Below the pieces are notes generated by a model. It did not search any database. It saw nothing but the letters and a program-made list of their open reading frames with translations, and had not been told where the DNA came from. From an uncultured Erysipelotrichaceae bacterium (GTDB taxonomy: Bacteria > Bacillota_I > Bacilli_A > RFN20 > CAG-826), in the NCBI GenBank assembly GCA_902791935.1, contig CADAXQ010000004.1:1-64000 (forward strand): DNA of 64,000 bases, read 5' to 3'. The position numbers and the translations under genes were made by a program. Shown piece by piece: positions 17,258 to 26,475 of this stretch (position 1 is the first letter of the stretch; each line of letters starts with the position of its first letter).

Positions 17258-17287
17258 AGTTTATTTCCCAGTTAGGAGGTTTGTCAA
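17258..17287 (-). promoter_or_regulatory. tracrRNA promoter overlapping the cas9 translation start
   Basis: Minus-strand TTGACA (plus 17282-17287), 18-bp spacer, TAAACT (17258-17263), giving a start about 17251 at the first base of the anti-repeat. The -35 lies between the cas9 Shine-Dalgarno (AGGAGGT, 17274-17280) and its ATG (17289). Confidence 0.65.
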
Positions 17288-17288
17288 G

Positions 17289-20200
17289 ATGGGCGATAAG
17301 AAAAAGTTTTACCTTGGATTAGATATCGGTACGGATTCCGTCGGTTGGGCAGTCACCGATGAACATTACCATATCGTTCGAAAACAAGGTAAACATCTTT
17401 GGGGTTCTAGACTTTTTAGCGAAGCGCAAAAAGCGGAAGGGCGGCGTGCGCATCGTATCGCCCGTCGTCGTTATGTGAGAAGAAGACAACGGATTCTTTG
17501 GTTACAAGAAATTTTTGCCAAAGAAATGGCGAAAGTGGATCCGAACTTCTTTGAACGTCTCAATAACGCTGCCTTCGTTTTTGAAGACAAACCGAAAGAA
17601 GTGCAAGATGACTATGACAATTTAAAAGGGCGCCCCTTGTTATTCCCATGGCCACAAAAGGACGTGGATGTGACGTTCTCTAGCGATGCGGCTTACCATG
17701 GGAAATACCCAACCATCTATCACTTAAGAAAAGACATGATGGACCACCCGCATAAGAAATATGACATCCGTTTGATTTATCTGGTGATGGCCCACATGAT
17801 CAAATATCGTGGCAATTTCTTACAAGAAGGCGAGATTAAAGAAGGCGGAACCGATATCCGTCGTCTTACGGATCTCTTGCTAAGATTAGAAAACGCCGTG
17901 AAAGACTATTCTTTTGATGAAGAAGACGATGAGAACACAAATGATGTCGGTTTCTCTTATTCGGATACCAAGAAAGTAGAGCAATGGTTGCTCGATATGC
18001 AAAACCCCAATCTGCGGTTAGGCGATTTAGAAGACGCCACCATGGAGTTGTTGCAAATCGATAAGACGCATAAAAAGCCGATTAACATCGTAAGGCTCTT
18101 TAATTTGATTGCCGGCGGGAACGCGAAGATGAAGGACATCTTTGCGTTTGATGAGGAAGAAGCGGGAGATTCGGAATTGCCGGACACGCCCATTCAATTT
18201 GACAACGAAGATTTCGTGGATTCTATCCCTCAATTAGGCGATGCCTATGCTGAAGTGTTAATGGCCGCAAAAGACATTTATGATTTCCGGGTCTTGGTCC
18301 GTACCTTACAAGGCGAAAATCGTTTGTCTAACGCGATGGTCAAACGTTATGAGCTACATCAACAACAATTGAAGACGTTAAAGAAACTCTTCCGGGATTA
18401 CGATGCTGCCCATGGCACGAAATGCTTCGCGGAATTCTTTGAAATCGCTTCAGCGAAGGGCAAAGAACCAAACAAGAATTATTTGAATTATGTCGGTGTT
18501 TATAAGAGCAAGGGCAATCCGATTCAACACTACCCGCATTCGACGAAGATTGACGAACTCTATAGCGCTTTAAAAAAGTCAGCGCCGATTGCCAATGATC
18601 CCGAAAATCCCATCGTGAAAGACATTTTAACGTCCATTGATTCTCGGAACTATTTGTTGCTACAAAATTCCAAAGACAATGGTGTCTTGCCATATCAGTT
18701 AAACCTCAACGAAATGCGGATCATTCTTTTCAACCAATCGAAATACTATGCCTTCTTAGGCGAACAAGCGCCTGAATACAACAATCCAAAACGGCAGGAT
18801 TATCGCTTGGTCTCATTGCTTGAATTTAAAATTCCTTACTATGTCGGACCGTTGATCGTAAGCCGCGGTGAAAACGACCCCAAGGGCAAAAACCACTGGG
18901 TGGTTCGAAAGAGCGATTGCAAGATTACGCCTTGGAATTTCCACGACGTCGTCGATGAGAACGCCTCAGAAGAAGGCTTTATCAACAATCTTAAAAATAA
19001 CTGCACTTATTTGATGAACGAACCAACGCTTCCGAAGAATTCGTTACGTTATACTGAATTCATCGCGTTGGATCAAATGAATGGCTGGCGGATATTCTGC
19101 CATGGTTCAAAACGTCCATTAACGGTAGATGAACGGCGGGATTTATTTAATAAAGTTTTCCTCTCCAAACACAAGGTTACAGTTGCCCGTATCCAAAGTG
19201 AGCTTTGCTTGTTATTAAAAGCAAAGCCAGAGGATATCGTGTTATGCACGGACAAGAAAGATTCTTTAGATAATGCCGATATCACGTTATCGTTAAAGCC
19301 ATGGGTTCTCATGATGGATCCGCGTGGATTTGGCCCTAACTTATCCAGCAGCAAGGAAGATATCGATAAAGCAGAAGAAATCATTTATTGCCTGACGATT
19401 TTTGAAGACAAGAAAACGGCTGGTCGCCATATTGATGAGATGCCAGGATTAAGTGATGGGCAAAAGAAGTACTTTAAGTCACTCTCCTTCAAAGACTGGG
19501 GTCGTTTATCTAAGAAACTGATTGATGGGCTAACCATCCCAGTGCCAGATCAAGAAACAGGGGAAGTCTTTGATAAAACCATCCTGGATTTGATGTGGGA
19601 TACTGGCAAAACTTTCATGGAGATTTATCGGACGAAAGAACCTGATCCCGTGACTGGGTTAGATACAACTGGCTTCCAAAAACAGGTCGAGGAACTGACG
19701 GATGCCGAAGCCGGTACGCCTTATGACCTTATTGAAGAACAATATGCTTCACCATCAGTTAAGCGTTCGTTACGGCAATCGTATCGAATTATCGAAGAAT
19801 TAAAGAAGATTTTGCATATCGATTCCTTCGATGCCATCTTTGTCGAAGTCACAAGAAGTGCAAGTATAGACCAGAAAGGGAAGCGAACCAAATCACGGAA
19901 AGATCAAATTCTTGATTTCTATAAGCAAGTCAAGAAGATGAACAAATCCATGAGTGATGAGATTGACAAGCTCGAAAAAGAATTAGGGCAAAAAGAAGAC
20001 CGTCTGAATGATCGCCGTCTCTTCTTGTACTTTGCGCAATTGGGCCATTCTGTTTATACCGGCAAGCCGATTGATATCGAAAGACTAGAAAAAGACTACG
20101 ACATCGACCACATCATTCCTCGTGCAAAATACGAAGATGATAGTTTTGGTAATACCGTCTTAGTCGAACAAGCTTTAAATCGCAATAAGAGTGATGTATA

Positions 20201-21764
20201 TCCGATTGAACCAACCATTTTGACTGAAGGTGGCCGGCAATGGATTCAATATCTGGAGCAATGGAGCGCGGCAAACAAGATTAAATTCATGTCTGCTGAA
20301 AAAGCACGGCGGTTATTACGCGTTGAGCCTTTATCTGAAGATGAACTCGTTGGTTTTGTGAACCGTCAAATTGTAGCCACCAGCCAAGCCACGACGGGCA
20401 TTGCAAACTTATTACGGAAGACGGACCCCAATAGCCGTGTGGTCTTCTCCAAAGCCGATCGGGTCAGCGACTTCCGAAAAGAATTCGACATGATGAAGTG
20501 CCGGGAAGTGAATGATTTCCATCACGCACAAGACGCTTATTTGAATATTGTGGTAGGGGACGTATATGAACAAGTCTTTACCAAGAGCTTTAGCGTCAAG
20601 CAGTTGCGCGAAAAGAAGCAGGAACTTGGAAAAGACTATTCCATCCGTACCGATGTGAAGACATTCTTCCGGCGCAACCAGTATCGTTTTGGCACAAAGC
20701 ATGGCGTCTGTGTTTGGCAAGCGAAAGAATACGCGAGTGACGGCGTAGAGAATCCATCTAGCGTTGGGACTATCGATATTGTACGAAAGTACATGGCACA
20801 CAATGATCCGTTGGTAACGCGGATGCAGACAAAACCTGTAGGACAAAGCGGATTCTTTAATCAAACCATTCTTGGAAAAAGAGAGGGCGCTGGAGTGCCT
20901 TTAAAAGCAAACGGCCCTTACGCAAAAGAAGGATATGCCGATGTTTATGGCGGATACACAGGCGTATCTTATCCGTATTATTTGCTTGTTAGATCTAACG
21001 ACAAAAAAGGTGATTTTGTCTATACTTTGGAATCTATACCTGCTGTCTATATAGCGTGTGCGCCATTAAATTTTGATGAGGAAAAGAAGAATCAACGACT
21101 AGAGAATTATTTAGCAGAGAAAAAAGGATTAATCAAACCAGTCATCGTTTTAAACAAACTTCTCCCTGGCGCGGTTTTTGAGCGAAATACTCCTCACGGA
21201 CACATGCGCTTTACTGTTACCGGGAAAAGCGACGCTCGTCGTTTCTATTTTTCCAATTTGACCAATTTAGTTCTTCCCAAACACTGGTACGATTATTTCA
21301 AAATGATCAGCAAGTACCTTGGCCTAGAATTGCCGCCAGAAAGAAAGGCCGCTATAAATTTTAAGAAAGACCTTCAAAAAGAAGAAATAACAATTAGCGA
21401 CGGTCGTATTCTTTCTAAGACAGAAAATATTCAGCTGTTCAACTATTTTGGCGACAACGTTTTGAACCGCAGTCCATATATTGATATGCCAGGGTCCGAA
21501 TCAATTAAGCGAGAAATTCAGAACGAGAAAGGAAGAAATTTGTTTGTTACGCTGTGCATAAAGGATCAATGCGAGGTTTTAGAGCAGCTTTTAATTTATT
21601 TTTCCTATGGTTCAGGAACTTGCAACCTGTCTTTGATCGGTGGAACAAAAAGCGAAGGACTTAAACGCATTTCGGGGGTGCTGAACCCAGACACTGATCG
21701 CATCATCGCCCAATCTGTCACTGGTTTTTATGAAACTCAGTGTTGGCCGAAAGGTAACAACTAA
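17289..21764 (+). CDS. cas9: CRISPR-associated endonuclease Cas9 (type II-A, long form)
   Basis: RNA-guided DNA endonuclease that uses crRNA:tracrRNA. RuvC-I: YLGLDIGTDSVGWAV with D12. Arg-rich bridge helix about 51-75 (RRAHRIARRRYVRRRQRIL). RuvC-II: FVEVTRSAS with E853. HNH: DYDIDHIIPRAKYEDDSFGN with H941 and a downstream ALNRNKSD. RuvC-III: FHHAQDAYLN with H1079 and D1082 (Gln replaces a usual His between them). All catalytic residues are present. At 1491 aa it exceeds S. pyogenes Cas9 (1368 aa). The C-terminal PAM-interacting region (after about residue 1210) is more AT-rich than the rest. Strong AGGAGGT at 17274; the stop overlaps cas1 by one base. Confidence 0.97.
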   Translation: MGDKKKFYLGLDIGTDSVGWAVTDEHYHIVRKQGKHLWGSRLFSEAQKAEGRRAHRIARRRYVRRRQRILWLQEIFAKEMAKVDPNFFERLNNAAFVFEDKPKEVQDDYDNLKGRPLLFPWPQKDVDVTFSSDAAYHGKYPTIYHLRKDMMDHPHKKYDIRLIYLVMAHMIKYRGNFLQEGEIKEGGTDIRRLTDLLLRLENAVKDYSFDEEDDENTNDVGFSYSDTKKVEQWLLDMQNPNLRLGDLEDATMELLQIDKTHKKPINIVRLFNLIAGGNAKMKDIFAFDEEEAGDSELPDTPIQFDNEDFVDSIPQLGDAYAEVLMAAKDIYDFRVLVRTLQGENRLSNAMVKRYELHQQQLKTLKKLFRDYDAAHGTKCFAEFFEIASAKGKEPNKNYLNYVGVYKSKGNPIQHYPHSTKIDELYSALKKSAPIANDPENPIVKDILTSIDSRNYLLLQNSKDNGVLPYQLNLNEMRIILFNQSKYYAFLGEQAPEYNNPKRQDYRLVSLLEFKIPYYVGPLIVSRGENDPKGKNHWVVRKSDCKITPWNFHDVVDENASEEGFINNLKNNCTYLMNEPTLPKNSLRYTEFIALDQMNGWRIFCHGSKRPLTVDERRDLFNKVFLSKHKVTVARIQSELCLLLKAKPEDIVLCTDKKDSLDNADITLSLKPWVLMMDPRGFGPNLSSSKEDIDKAEEIIYCLTIFEDKKTAGRHIDEMPGLSDGQKKYFKSLSFKDWGRLSKKLIDGLTIPVPDQETGEVFDKTILDLMWDTGKTFMEIYRTKEPDPVTGLDTTGFQKQVEELTDAEAGTPYDLIEEQYASPSVKRSLRQSYRIIEELKKILHIDSFDAIFVEVTRSASIDQKGKRTKSRKDQILDFYKQVKKMNKSMSDEIDKLEKELGQKEDRLNDRRLFLYFAQLGHSVYTGKPIDIERLEKDYDIDHIIPRAKYEDDSFGNTVLVEQALNRNKSDVYPIEPTILTEGGRQWIQYLEQWSAANKIKFMSAEKARRLLRVEPLSEDELVGFVNRQIVATSQATTGIANLLRKTDPNSRVVFSKADRVSDFRKEFDMMKCREVNDFHHAQDAYLNIVVGDVYEQVFTKSFSVKQLREKKQELGKDYSIRTDVKTFFRRNQYRFGTKHGVCVWQAKEYASDGVENPSSVGTIDIVRKYMAHNDPLVTRMQTKPVGQSGFFNQTILGKREGAGVPLKANGPYAKEGYADVYGGYTGVSYPYYLLVRSNDKKGDFVYTLESIPAVYIACAPLNFDEEKKNQRLENYLAEKKGLIKPVIVLNKLLPGAVFERNTPHGHMRFTVTGKSDARRFYFSNLTNLVLPKHWYDYFKMISKYLGLELPPERKAAINFKKDLQKEEITISDGRILSKTENIQLFNYFGDNVLNRSPYIDMPGSESIKREIQNEKGRNLFVTLCIKDQCEVLEQLLIYFSYGSGTCNLSLIGGTKSEGLKRISGVLNPDTDRIIAQSVTGFYETQCWPKGNN

Positions 21765-22639
21765 TGGGTTTCCGAATTATTCGCATCACTAGCCGTTGTA
21801 AGTTGGAAACCCAACTGAACTATTTGGTTTGCCGTACGGATAAAGAAACTCGTGTTCCGCTAGATGAAATTGACTTGCTGGTCATCGAAAGCCAGCAAGC
21901 CGTCATCACGGAAGCTTTAATCACCGCTTTGCTCGACCACAAAGTGAAGATTTTACTATGTGACGAAAAGCACCATCCACAAGGTGAAATTAATGCTTAT
22001 TCTGTTTGCTACGACTCTCCTGACAAATTAAAGAAGCAGGTGGAGTGGACACAGGAGAAGAAAGATCGACTTTGGCAGCAAATCGTGAAGCAAAAGATTC
22101 ATAACCAAGCTGTAGTATTGCAACGCCATCACGAACGTGAAGCATATCAGATGCTAAGCAAATGGGAAGAAGAAGTCTTACCGGGTGACCCAACCAATCG
22201 TGAGGGGTTGTCGGCAAAGACATATTTTCCTGCCGTATTTGGCGAAGGCTTCGTTCGGCAAAGACATGGCGGCGGTTATAACGATATGCTGGATTATGGT
22301 TATTCAGTATTGCTTGCTTTGGTGGACCGTGCCATTGCTATTTACGGCTATAACTCGTCTTTTGGCATTCACCATAGAGGTAAGCAAAACGTCTATAACC
22401 TTGGTTCGGATTTAATGGAACCCATGCGTCCTTTCGTTGACGACTACATTTTATCGAATGATTTGGCACCGGATGACTATAAACACGATTTGTTGCAGGC
22501 TTTCGGCCAAAACGTGGATTTCAATGGTCGTCACGAAATATTTCAAAACGCAATTTTCGACTATGTTTTGAGTTGTCTTCAAGCCTTATCTCCAGACGAT
22601 GACTTACTAAGTAAGCCAATTAATTTTTTGGCTTTATGA
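21764..22639 (+). CDS. cas1: CRISPR-associated Cas1 (type II)
   Basis: Integrase subunit of the Cas1-Cas2 spacer-acquisition complex. Metal-ligand blocks: Glu in NREGLSAKTYFPAVFG, His in FGIHHRGKQNVYNLGSDLMEPMRPFVDDYI with the following Glu/Asp. Length 291 aa matches type II Cas1. The start codon overlaps the cas9 stop (TAATG), with no separate Shine-Dalgarno, so translation is probably coupled. Its stop overlaps cas2. Confidence 0.96.
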   Translation: MGFRIIRITSRCKLETQLNYLVCRTDKETRVPLDEIDLLVIESQQAVITEALITALLDHKVKILLCDEKHHPQGEINAYSVCYDSPDKLKKQVEWTQEKKDRLWQQIVKQKIHNQAVVLQRHHEREAYQMLSKWEEEVLPGDPTNREGLSAKTYFPAVFGEGFVRQRHGGGYNDMLDYGYSVLLALVDRAIAIYGYNSSFGIHHRGKQNVYNLGSDLMEPMRPFVDDYILSNDLAPDDYKHDLLQAFGQNVDFNGRHEIFQNAIFDYVLSCLQALSPDDDLLSKPINFLAL

Positions 22640-22959
22640 GTAACTTTCGATTTATGAGAACCTTATTGATGTTTGATTTGCCGACTTTAACGGCACAAGA
22701 TCGCCGCCATTTTCAAAAATTCGTGAAATATCTCGAAAAGTCAGGTTATATCCGTTTTGAGAAATCGATTTATATGAAGATGACCTTGAATGCTTCTCAG
22801 GCTGAAAAGGTCATTGCAGACGCAAAAAAGAACCTGCCACCAGCAGGAATCGTTGCAGCCTTAACCATCACGGAAAAAGAATTTAACGGCATGGATTATC
22901 TTCTTGGTGAGATTACTTCCGATGTCGTTTCTTCGCCGGATCGAGTAGTGGACCTATGA
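22636..22959 (+). CDS. cas2: CRISPR-associated Cas2
   Basis: Ferredoxin-fold structural subunit that bridges two Cas1 dimers during spacer integration. N-terminal MRTLLMFDLPTLTAQDRRHFQKF has the conserved Asp; SGYIRFEKSIYMK follows. 107 aa is typical for type II-A. The ATG overlaps the cas1 stop and the TGA overlaps csn2 (ATGA junctions). Confidence 0.95.
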   Translation: MSNFRFMRTLLMFDLPTLTAQDRRHFQKFVKYLEKSGYIRFEKSIYMKMTLNASQAEKVIADAKKNLPPAGIVAALTITEKEFNGMDYLLGEITSDVVSSPDRVVDL

Positions 22960-23669
22960 ACATTATTCAAAGCCCTGTCATTGAGCAAAACATAGAGTTA
23001 AAGCCCGACGTTTTCTTCAACGTCGTTTTTGAAGATCCATTCATGTTCCGCGAGGAACTGTCTCATATTGACGACCAGTTATTGTCCGGCGACGATTACC
23101 TTTCTTATTGGGTGGACGGAGCAAAAGAGAATTTATCTAAGGTTGCCTTCTTGGTAGATAACCCTTTAAAGATTGAATTCGATCAGAAGAAGACCGATGC
23201 CTTGGTGCAAAAAGACGTGCAGAAGAGAATGGCCCAAGAACGTAAGGACGAATATGCAGAACTGATCCAAAAGATTAACGAATATATTGAAAAAATAAGT
23301 TTCGATTACGCCATCCCATTAACTTTCGACACGGATATAAGTCTGGCATCTTTCTTAAAGGCGGTATCTTTGACTTCGGAAGCGGACTATGGCACCTATT
23401 TTGATTACTTGGTGGCCACCATTAAGAAAATATCCTTCGTTTTAGGATACAAAATATTCTTTTTCGTGAATCTTCATGACTATTTAAGGTCAGAAGAACT
23501 ACAAAATTTCGTTCGTAGCATGCGTCAGCTTGAGATTGACTTCGTTTTGGTGTCATCTCATCGTCCAAATACTGTTTTGGATGATGAGTTCTTAATCGAA
23601 ATTGACCAAGACAAAGCCGAGTTACACGTTGAACCAAAAAATCAAATGAGTAGAATAATCAATGGTTAG
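22956..23669 (+). CDS. csn2: Type II-A protein Csn2
   Basis: Ring-forming DNA-end-binding protein that defines subtype II-A and assists spacer acquisition. Position (after cas2, before the array), ATGA overlap and 237-aa length fit. Sequence features: acidic N-terminal half, a lysine/glutamate helical stretch around residues 85-115, and a Rossmann-like segment KKISFVLGYKIFFFVNLHDYLRSEELQNF with LVSSHRPN late in the protein. A promoter for the array appears to lie in its last codons. Confidence 0.88.
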   Translation: MNIIQSPVIEQNIELKPDVFFNVVFEDPFMFREELSHIDDQLLSGDDYLSYWVDGAKENLSKVAFLVDNPLKIEFDQKKTDALVQKDVQKRMAQERKDEYAELIQKINEYIEKISFDYAIPLTFDTDISLASFLKAVSLTSEADYGTYFDYLVATIKKISFVLGYKIFFFVNLHDYLRSEELQNFVRSMRQLEIDFVLVSSHRPNTVLDDEFLIEIDQDKAELHVEPKNQMSRIING

Positions 23670-23704
23670 ACCATCAAAAAGACCCGAAAACACCATATTT
23701 TGAG
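23629..23704 (+). promoter_or_regulatory. CRISPR leader with candidate array promoter
   Basis: TTGAAC (23629-23634), 16-bp spacer, TAGAAT (23651-23656) lie in the 3' end of csn2 and would start transcription near 23663. The leader ends in ATTTTGAG directly against the first repeat, close to the ATTTGAG leader-anchoring sequence known from streptococcal II-A loci, so this is the integration end. Confidence 0.65.
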
Positions 23705-23845
23705 GTTTGAGATGGTTGTTAACTCATATCCTTCTTCAACGAGCAAACTAGACTCATAGAAATAGTTAGAGTTTGAGATGGTTGTTAACTCATATCCTTC
23801 TTCAACAACGGTTTATAGTCTATAGCCTCGTCTTTGAAACCTTTC

Positions 23846-23881
23846 GTTGAAGAAGGATATGAGTTAACAACCATCTCAAAC
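23846..23881 (-). repeat. Perfect CRISPR repeat in inverted orientation
   Basis: All 36 bases are the reverse complement of the array consensus. It is 39 bp after the forward repeat at 23771-23806, so pre-crRNA could form a 36-bp perfect stem with a 39-base loop. Sequence between (23807-23845) is longer than any spacer. Confidence 0.95.
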
Positions 23882-23911
23882 CTTTTATCCCCGCGATTGC
23901 CGCCGGTGTCC

Positions 23912-23936
23912 GTTGAGGAAGGATACCTTCTTCAAC
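23912..23936. repeat. Chimeric 25-bp mini-repeat forming an 11-bp hairpin
   Basis: It begins GTTGAGGAAGGATA (like the inverted repeat's start) and ends CCTTCTTCAAC (the forward repeat's end). The two arms pair over 11 bp (one G:T) around an ATA loop. It is flanked by 30-bp spacers on both sides (23882-23911 and 23937-23966), so it behaves as the junction of inverted and forward array segments. Confidence 0.9.
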
Positions 23937-26052
23937 AGGGGAAGGAGAAGAACCCTGATCTTTGCCGTTTGAGATGGTTGTTAACTCATATCCTTCTTCA
24001 ACCCAAACAACAATGAGTTCAGAAGAACAATAGTTTGAGATGGTTGTTAACTCATATCCTTCTTCAACGGCGACGCCTTTTATGGTCTTCTCATAGTCGT
24101 TTGAGATGGTTGTTAACTCATATCCTTCTTCAACCCAAGACCAGCGATTAAGATATTGCCCAAGGTTTGAGATGGTTGTTAACTCATATCCTTCTTCAAC
24201 TTGAACACGTAGATGCCTTCGGCTTCGGGAGTTTGAGATGGTTGTTAACTCATATCCTTCTTCAACTGCGATTGTCAGTCCGCACCAATACATCAAGTTT
24301 GAGATGGTTGTTAACTCATATCCTTCTTCAACCCATGGAGCGGCTCTTCCGGCCGGAGACCGGTTTGAGATGGTTGTTAACTCATATCCTTCTTCAACGA
24401 CACTGGGACGTTCGGACGTAAAAGTCCAGTTTGAGATGGTTGTTAACTCATATCCTTCTTCAACAAATAAATGATAAAGCAATTCTTTTATATTGTTTGA
24501 GATGGTTGTTAACTCATATCCTTCTTCAACCGTAGCCTGCCTTATGCCGCCTGGCGGAGCGTTTGAGATGGTTGTTAACTCATATCCTTCTTCAACCGGA
24601 ACGATAGAGAGGGAAACGGCCGCTTTGTTTGAGATGGTTGTTAACTCATATCCTTCTTCAACAGAGATAAACGAGATGCTATGGCTCGCACTGTTTGAGA
24701 TGGTTGTTAACTCATATCCTTCTTCAACGAAAAATAGGGAAAAAATGAACTACAAATGGTTTGAGATGGTTGTTAACTCATATCCTTCTTCAACTTCCGC
24801 ATGACGTACTCCCTTTGATCGGGCGTTTGAGATGGTTGTTAACTCATATCCTTCTTCAACCGTTCGGCTCTTGGAACGCGCTAACCGTCCGTTTGAGATG
24901 GTTGTTAACTCATATCCTTCTTCAACACTTTGAAGACGATATGGATGGCTATTACGGTTTGAGATGGTTGTTAACTCATATCCTTCTTCAACAACATGGC
25001 AACTAAGAAGAGTGGATTTGTGGGTTTGAGATGGTTGTTAACTCATATCCTTCTTCAACTAATAAGTAGTAAGTAGTGACTTAGAACGCGTTTGAGATGG
25101 TTGTTAACTCATATCCTTCTTCAACGCATCGTCTCCGCCCTGTTCTCTCTTTCGTGTTTGAGATGGTTGTTAACTCATATCCTTCTTCAACAAATATGCT
25201 AAGCTGGTTCTAGATTTTCCGTTTGAGATGGTTGTTAACTCATATCCTTCTTCAACATCAATAAGTATTACTTGCTCAACTCCGGTGTTTGAGATGGTTG
25301 TTAACTCATATCCTTCTTCAACCGCGTAATAGAAGCGTTTGGTCAGTTTGTCGTTTGAGATGGTTGTTAACTCATATCCTTCTTCAACTTCGCGGCCGAT
25401 TCATCAGGCGAAGGAGAGGTTTGAGATGGTTGTTAACTCATATCCTTCTTCAACGAACATTAAAGGAATCGTATGATGCTTATCGTTTGAGATGGTTGTT
25501 AACTCATATCCTTCTTCAACAAGACGTTGGCCCTCGTCCCGTCAACCTTTGTTTGAGATGGTTGTTAACTCATATCCTTCTTCAACTTCAGCCTTAGAAA
25601 ATTTATTGAAAATTCGGTTTGAGATGGTTGTTAACTCATATCCTTCTTCAACCCAATCAAATGCCAAAGAAATAGGGAACTCCGTTTGAGATGGTTGTTA
25701 ACTCATATCCTTCTTCAACCGATGAGCCGCATCAAGTCGCTTTTCGTGAGTTTGAGATGGTTGTTAACTCATATCCTTCTTCAACTAAACGGGCAAAAAA
25801 TGCCGATCGGCGGAAGTTTGAGATGGTTGTTAACTCATATCCTTCTTCAACAAGAGGCGATTGCTTAGTCCACATCTTGCGGTTTGAGATGGTTGTTAAC
25901 TCATATCCTTCTTCAACGGACAAAGACTCTGAGACATTCGGGCGAAGGTTTGAGATGGTTGTTAACTCATATCCTTTTTTGCTTATTTCTAAAAAACGGC
26001 GATATTGCAGATCCCCAAGTAGCTACATAAAATTTTGAAGTAATCTTTCAAT

Positions 26053-26466
26053 ATGGGACTCAAAAATAACGAAGGACGTGTGGGTTTGTTTTACATCGTA
26101 GACGGGAATATCTATACGATGATTAATGATCCCTTAGAAAACGAAGTGGACTCTATGAATGAGATCCAACCTCTTTATAACCATGAATATTTACTAGATA
26201 AGATGAAGTATGGTGATGAACCTAATTTCAAAGAGCTTCAAGACTATCTAGGTTATGATCTAAGAAAAGCCACAGTATGGACGTTCCCTCGTGGTAGGGT
26301 GTGGTACAACGTTAAAACCAATACCTACACGATTTCCTCATCGCATAGGTTGCTAGAAGACCCTCATTATCGTCAGATAATCTTGGATACATTTCATTTG
26401 AATGGTCAAAAGGTCTATCTCAACTACGAAGGCGAATATGAGAACTTTGATGAGTCTTATTTATAA
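26053..26466 (+). CDS. Hypothetical protein downstream of the CRISPR array
   Basis: 137-aa soluble, acidic protein with no signal peptide or membrane segment. Notable stretches are VGLFYIVDGNIYTM near the N-terminus and ATVWTFPRGRVWYNVKTNTYTISSSHRLLEDPHY in the middle. No family is recognised and no Shine-Dalgarno is obvious before the ATG. It starts about 70 bases after the degenerate terminal repeat and is followed closely by the ASCH-like gene, with which it may be co-transcribed. The pairing FPRGRV...Y suggests a small regulatory or binding protein, but this is not established. Confidence 0.6.
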   Translation: MGLKNNEGRVGLFYIVDGNIYTMINDPLENEVDSMNEIQPLYNHEYLLDKMKYGDEPNFKELQDYLGYDLRKATVWTFPRGRVWYNVKTNTYTISSSHRLLEDPHYRQIILDTFHLNGQKVYLNYEGEYENFDESYL

Positions 26467-26475
26467 GGCAAAACG

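Larger units (their letters stand above)
23705..25980 (+). CRISPR. Type II-A CRISPR array: 33 forward repeats plus one inverted and one chimeric repeat
   Basis: A 36-bp repeat beginning GTTTGAGATGG and ending CCTTCTTCAAC occurs at 23705, 23771, then from 23967 every 66 bp up to 25948. Spacers are 30 bp, except 31 bp before 25024 and 25684 and 29 bp before 25221. The copies are essentially identical; the last, at 25948, loses its final nine bases, marking the distal end. Between the second and third forward repeats lie an inverted repeat and a chimeric 25-bp element. From the orientation of repeat 5' ends I count 32 spacers that could yield ordinary crRNAs. Confidence 0.98.

Noticed and set aside
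23846-23881. The inverted repeat as the tracrRNA anti-repeat
   Set aside because: It is perfectly complementary over 36 bp without a bulge and lacks a tracr-like tail and terminator; the divergent element at 17160-17251 has both, plus a promoter.
23820-25923. Open frames within the CRISPR array on both strands encoding tandem VEEGYELTTISN or RWLLTHILLQ peptides
   Set aside because: They are translations of the 36-bp repeats and have no start signals; the 66-bp period keeps frames open.
26053-26466. Anti-CRISPR protein
   Set aside because: Position beside the array is the only support; no helix-turn-helix partner gene or recognisable Acr feature, and no prophage genes nearby.
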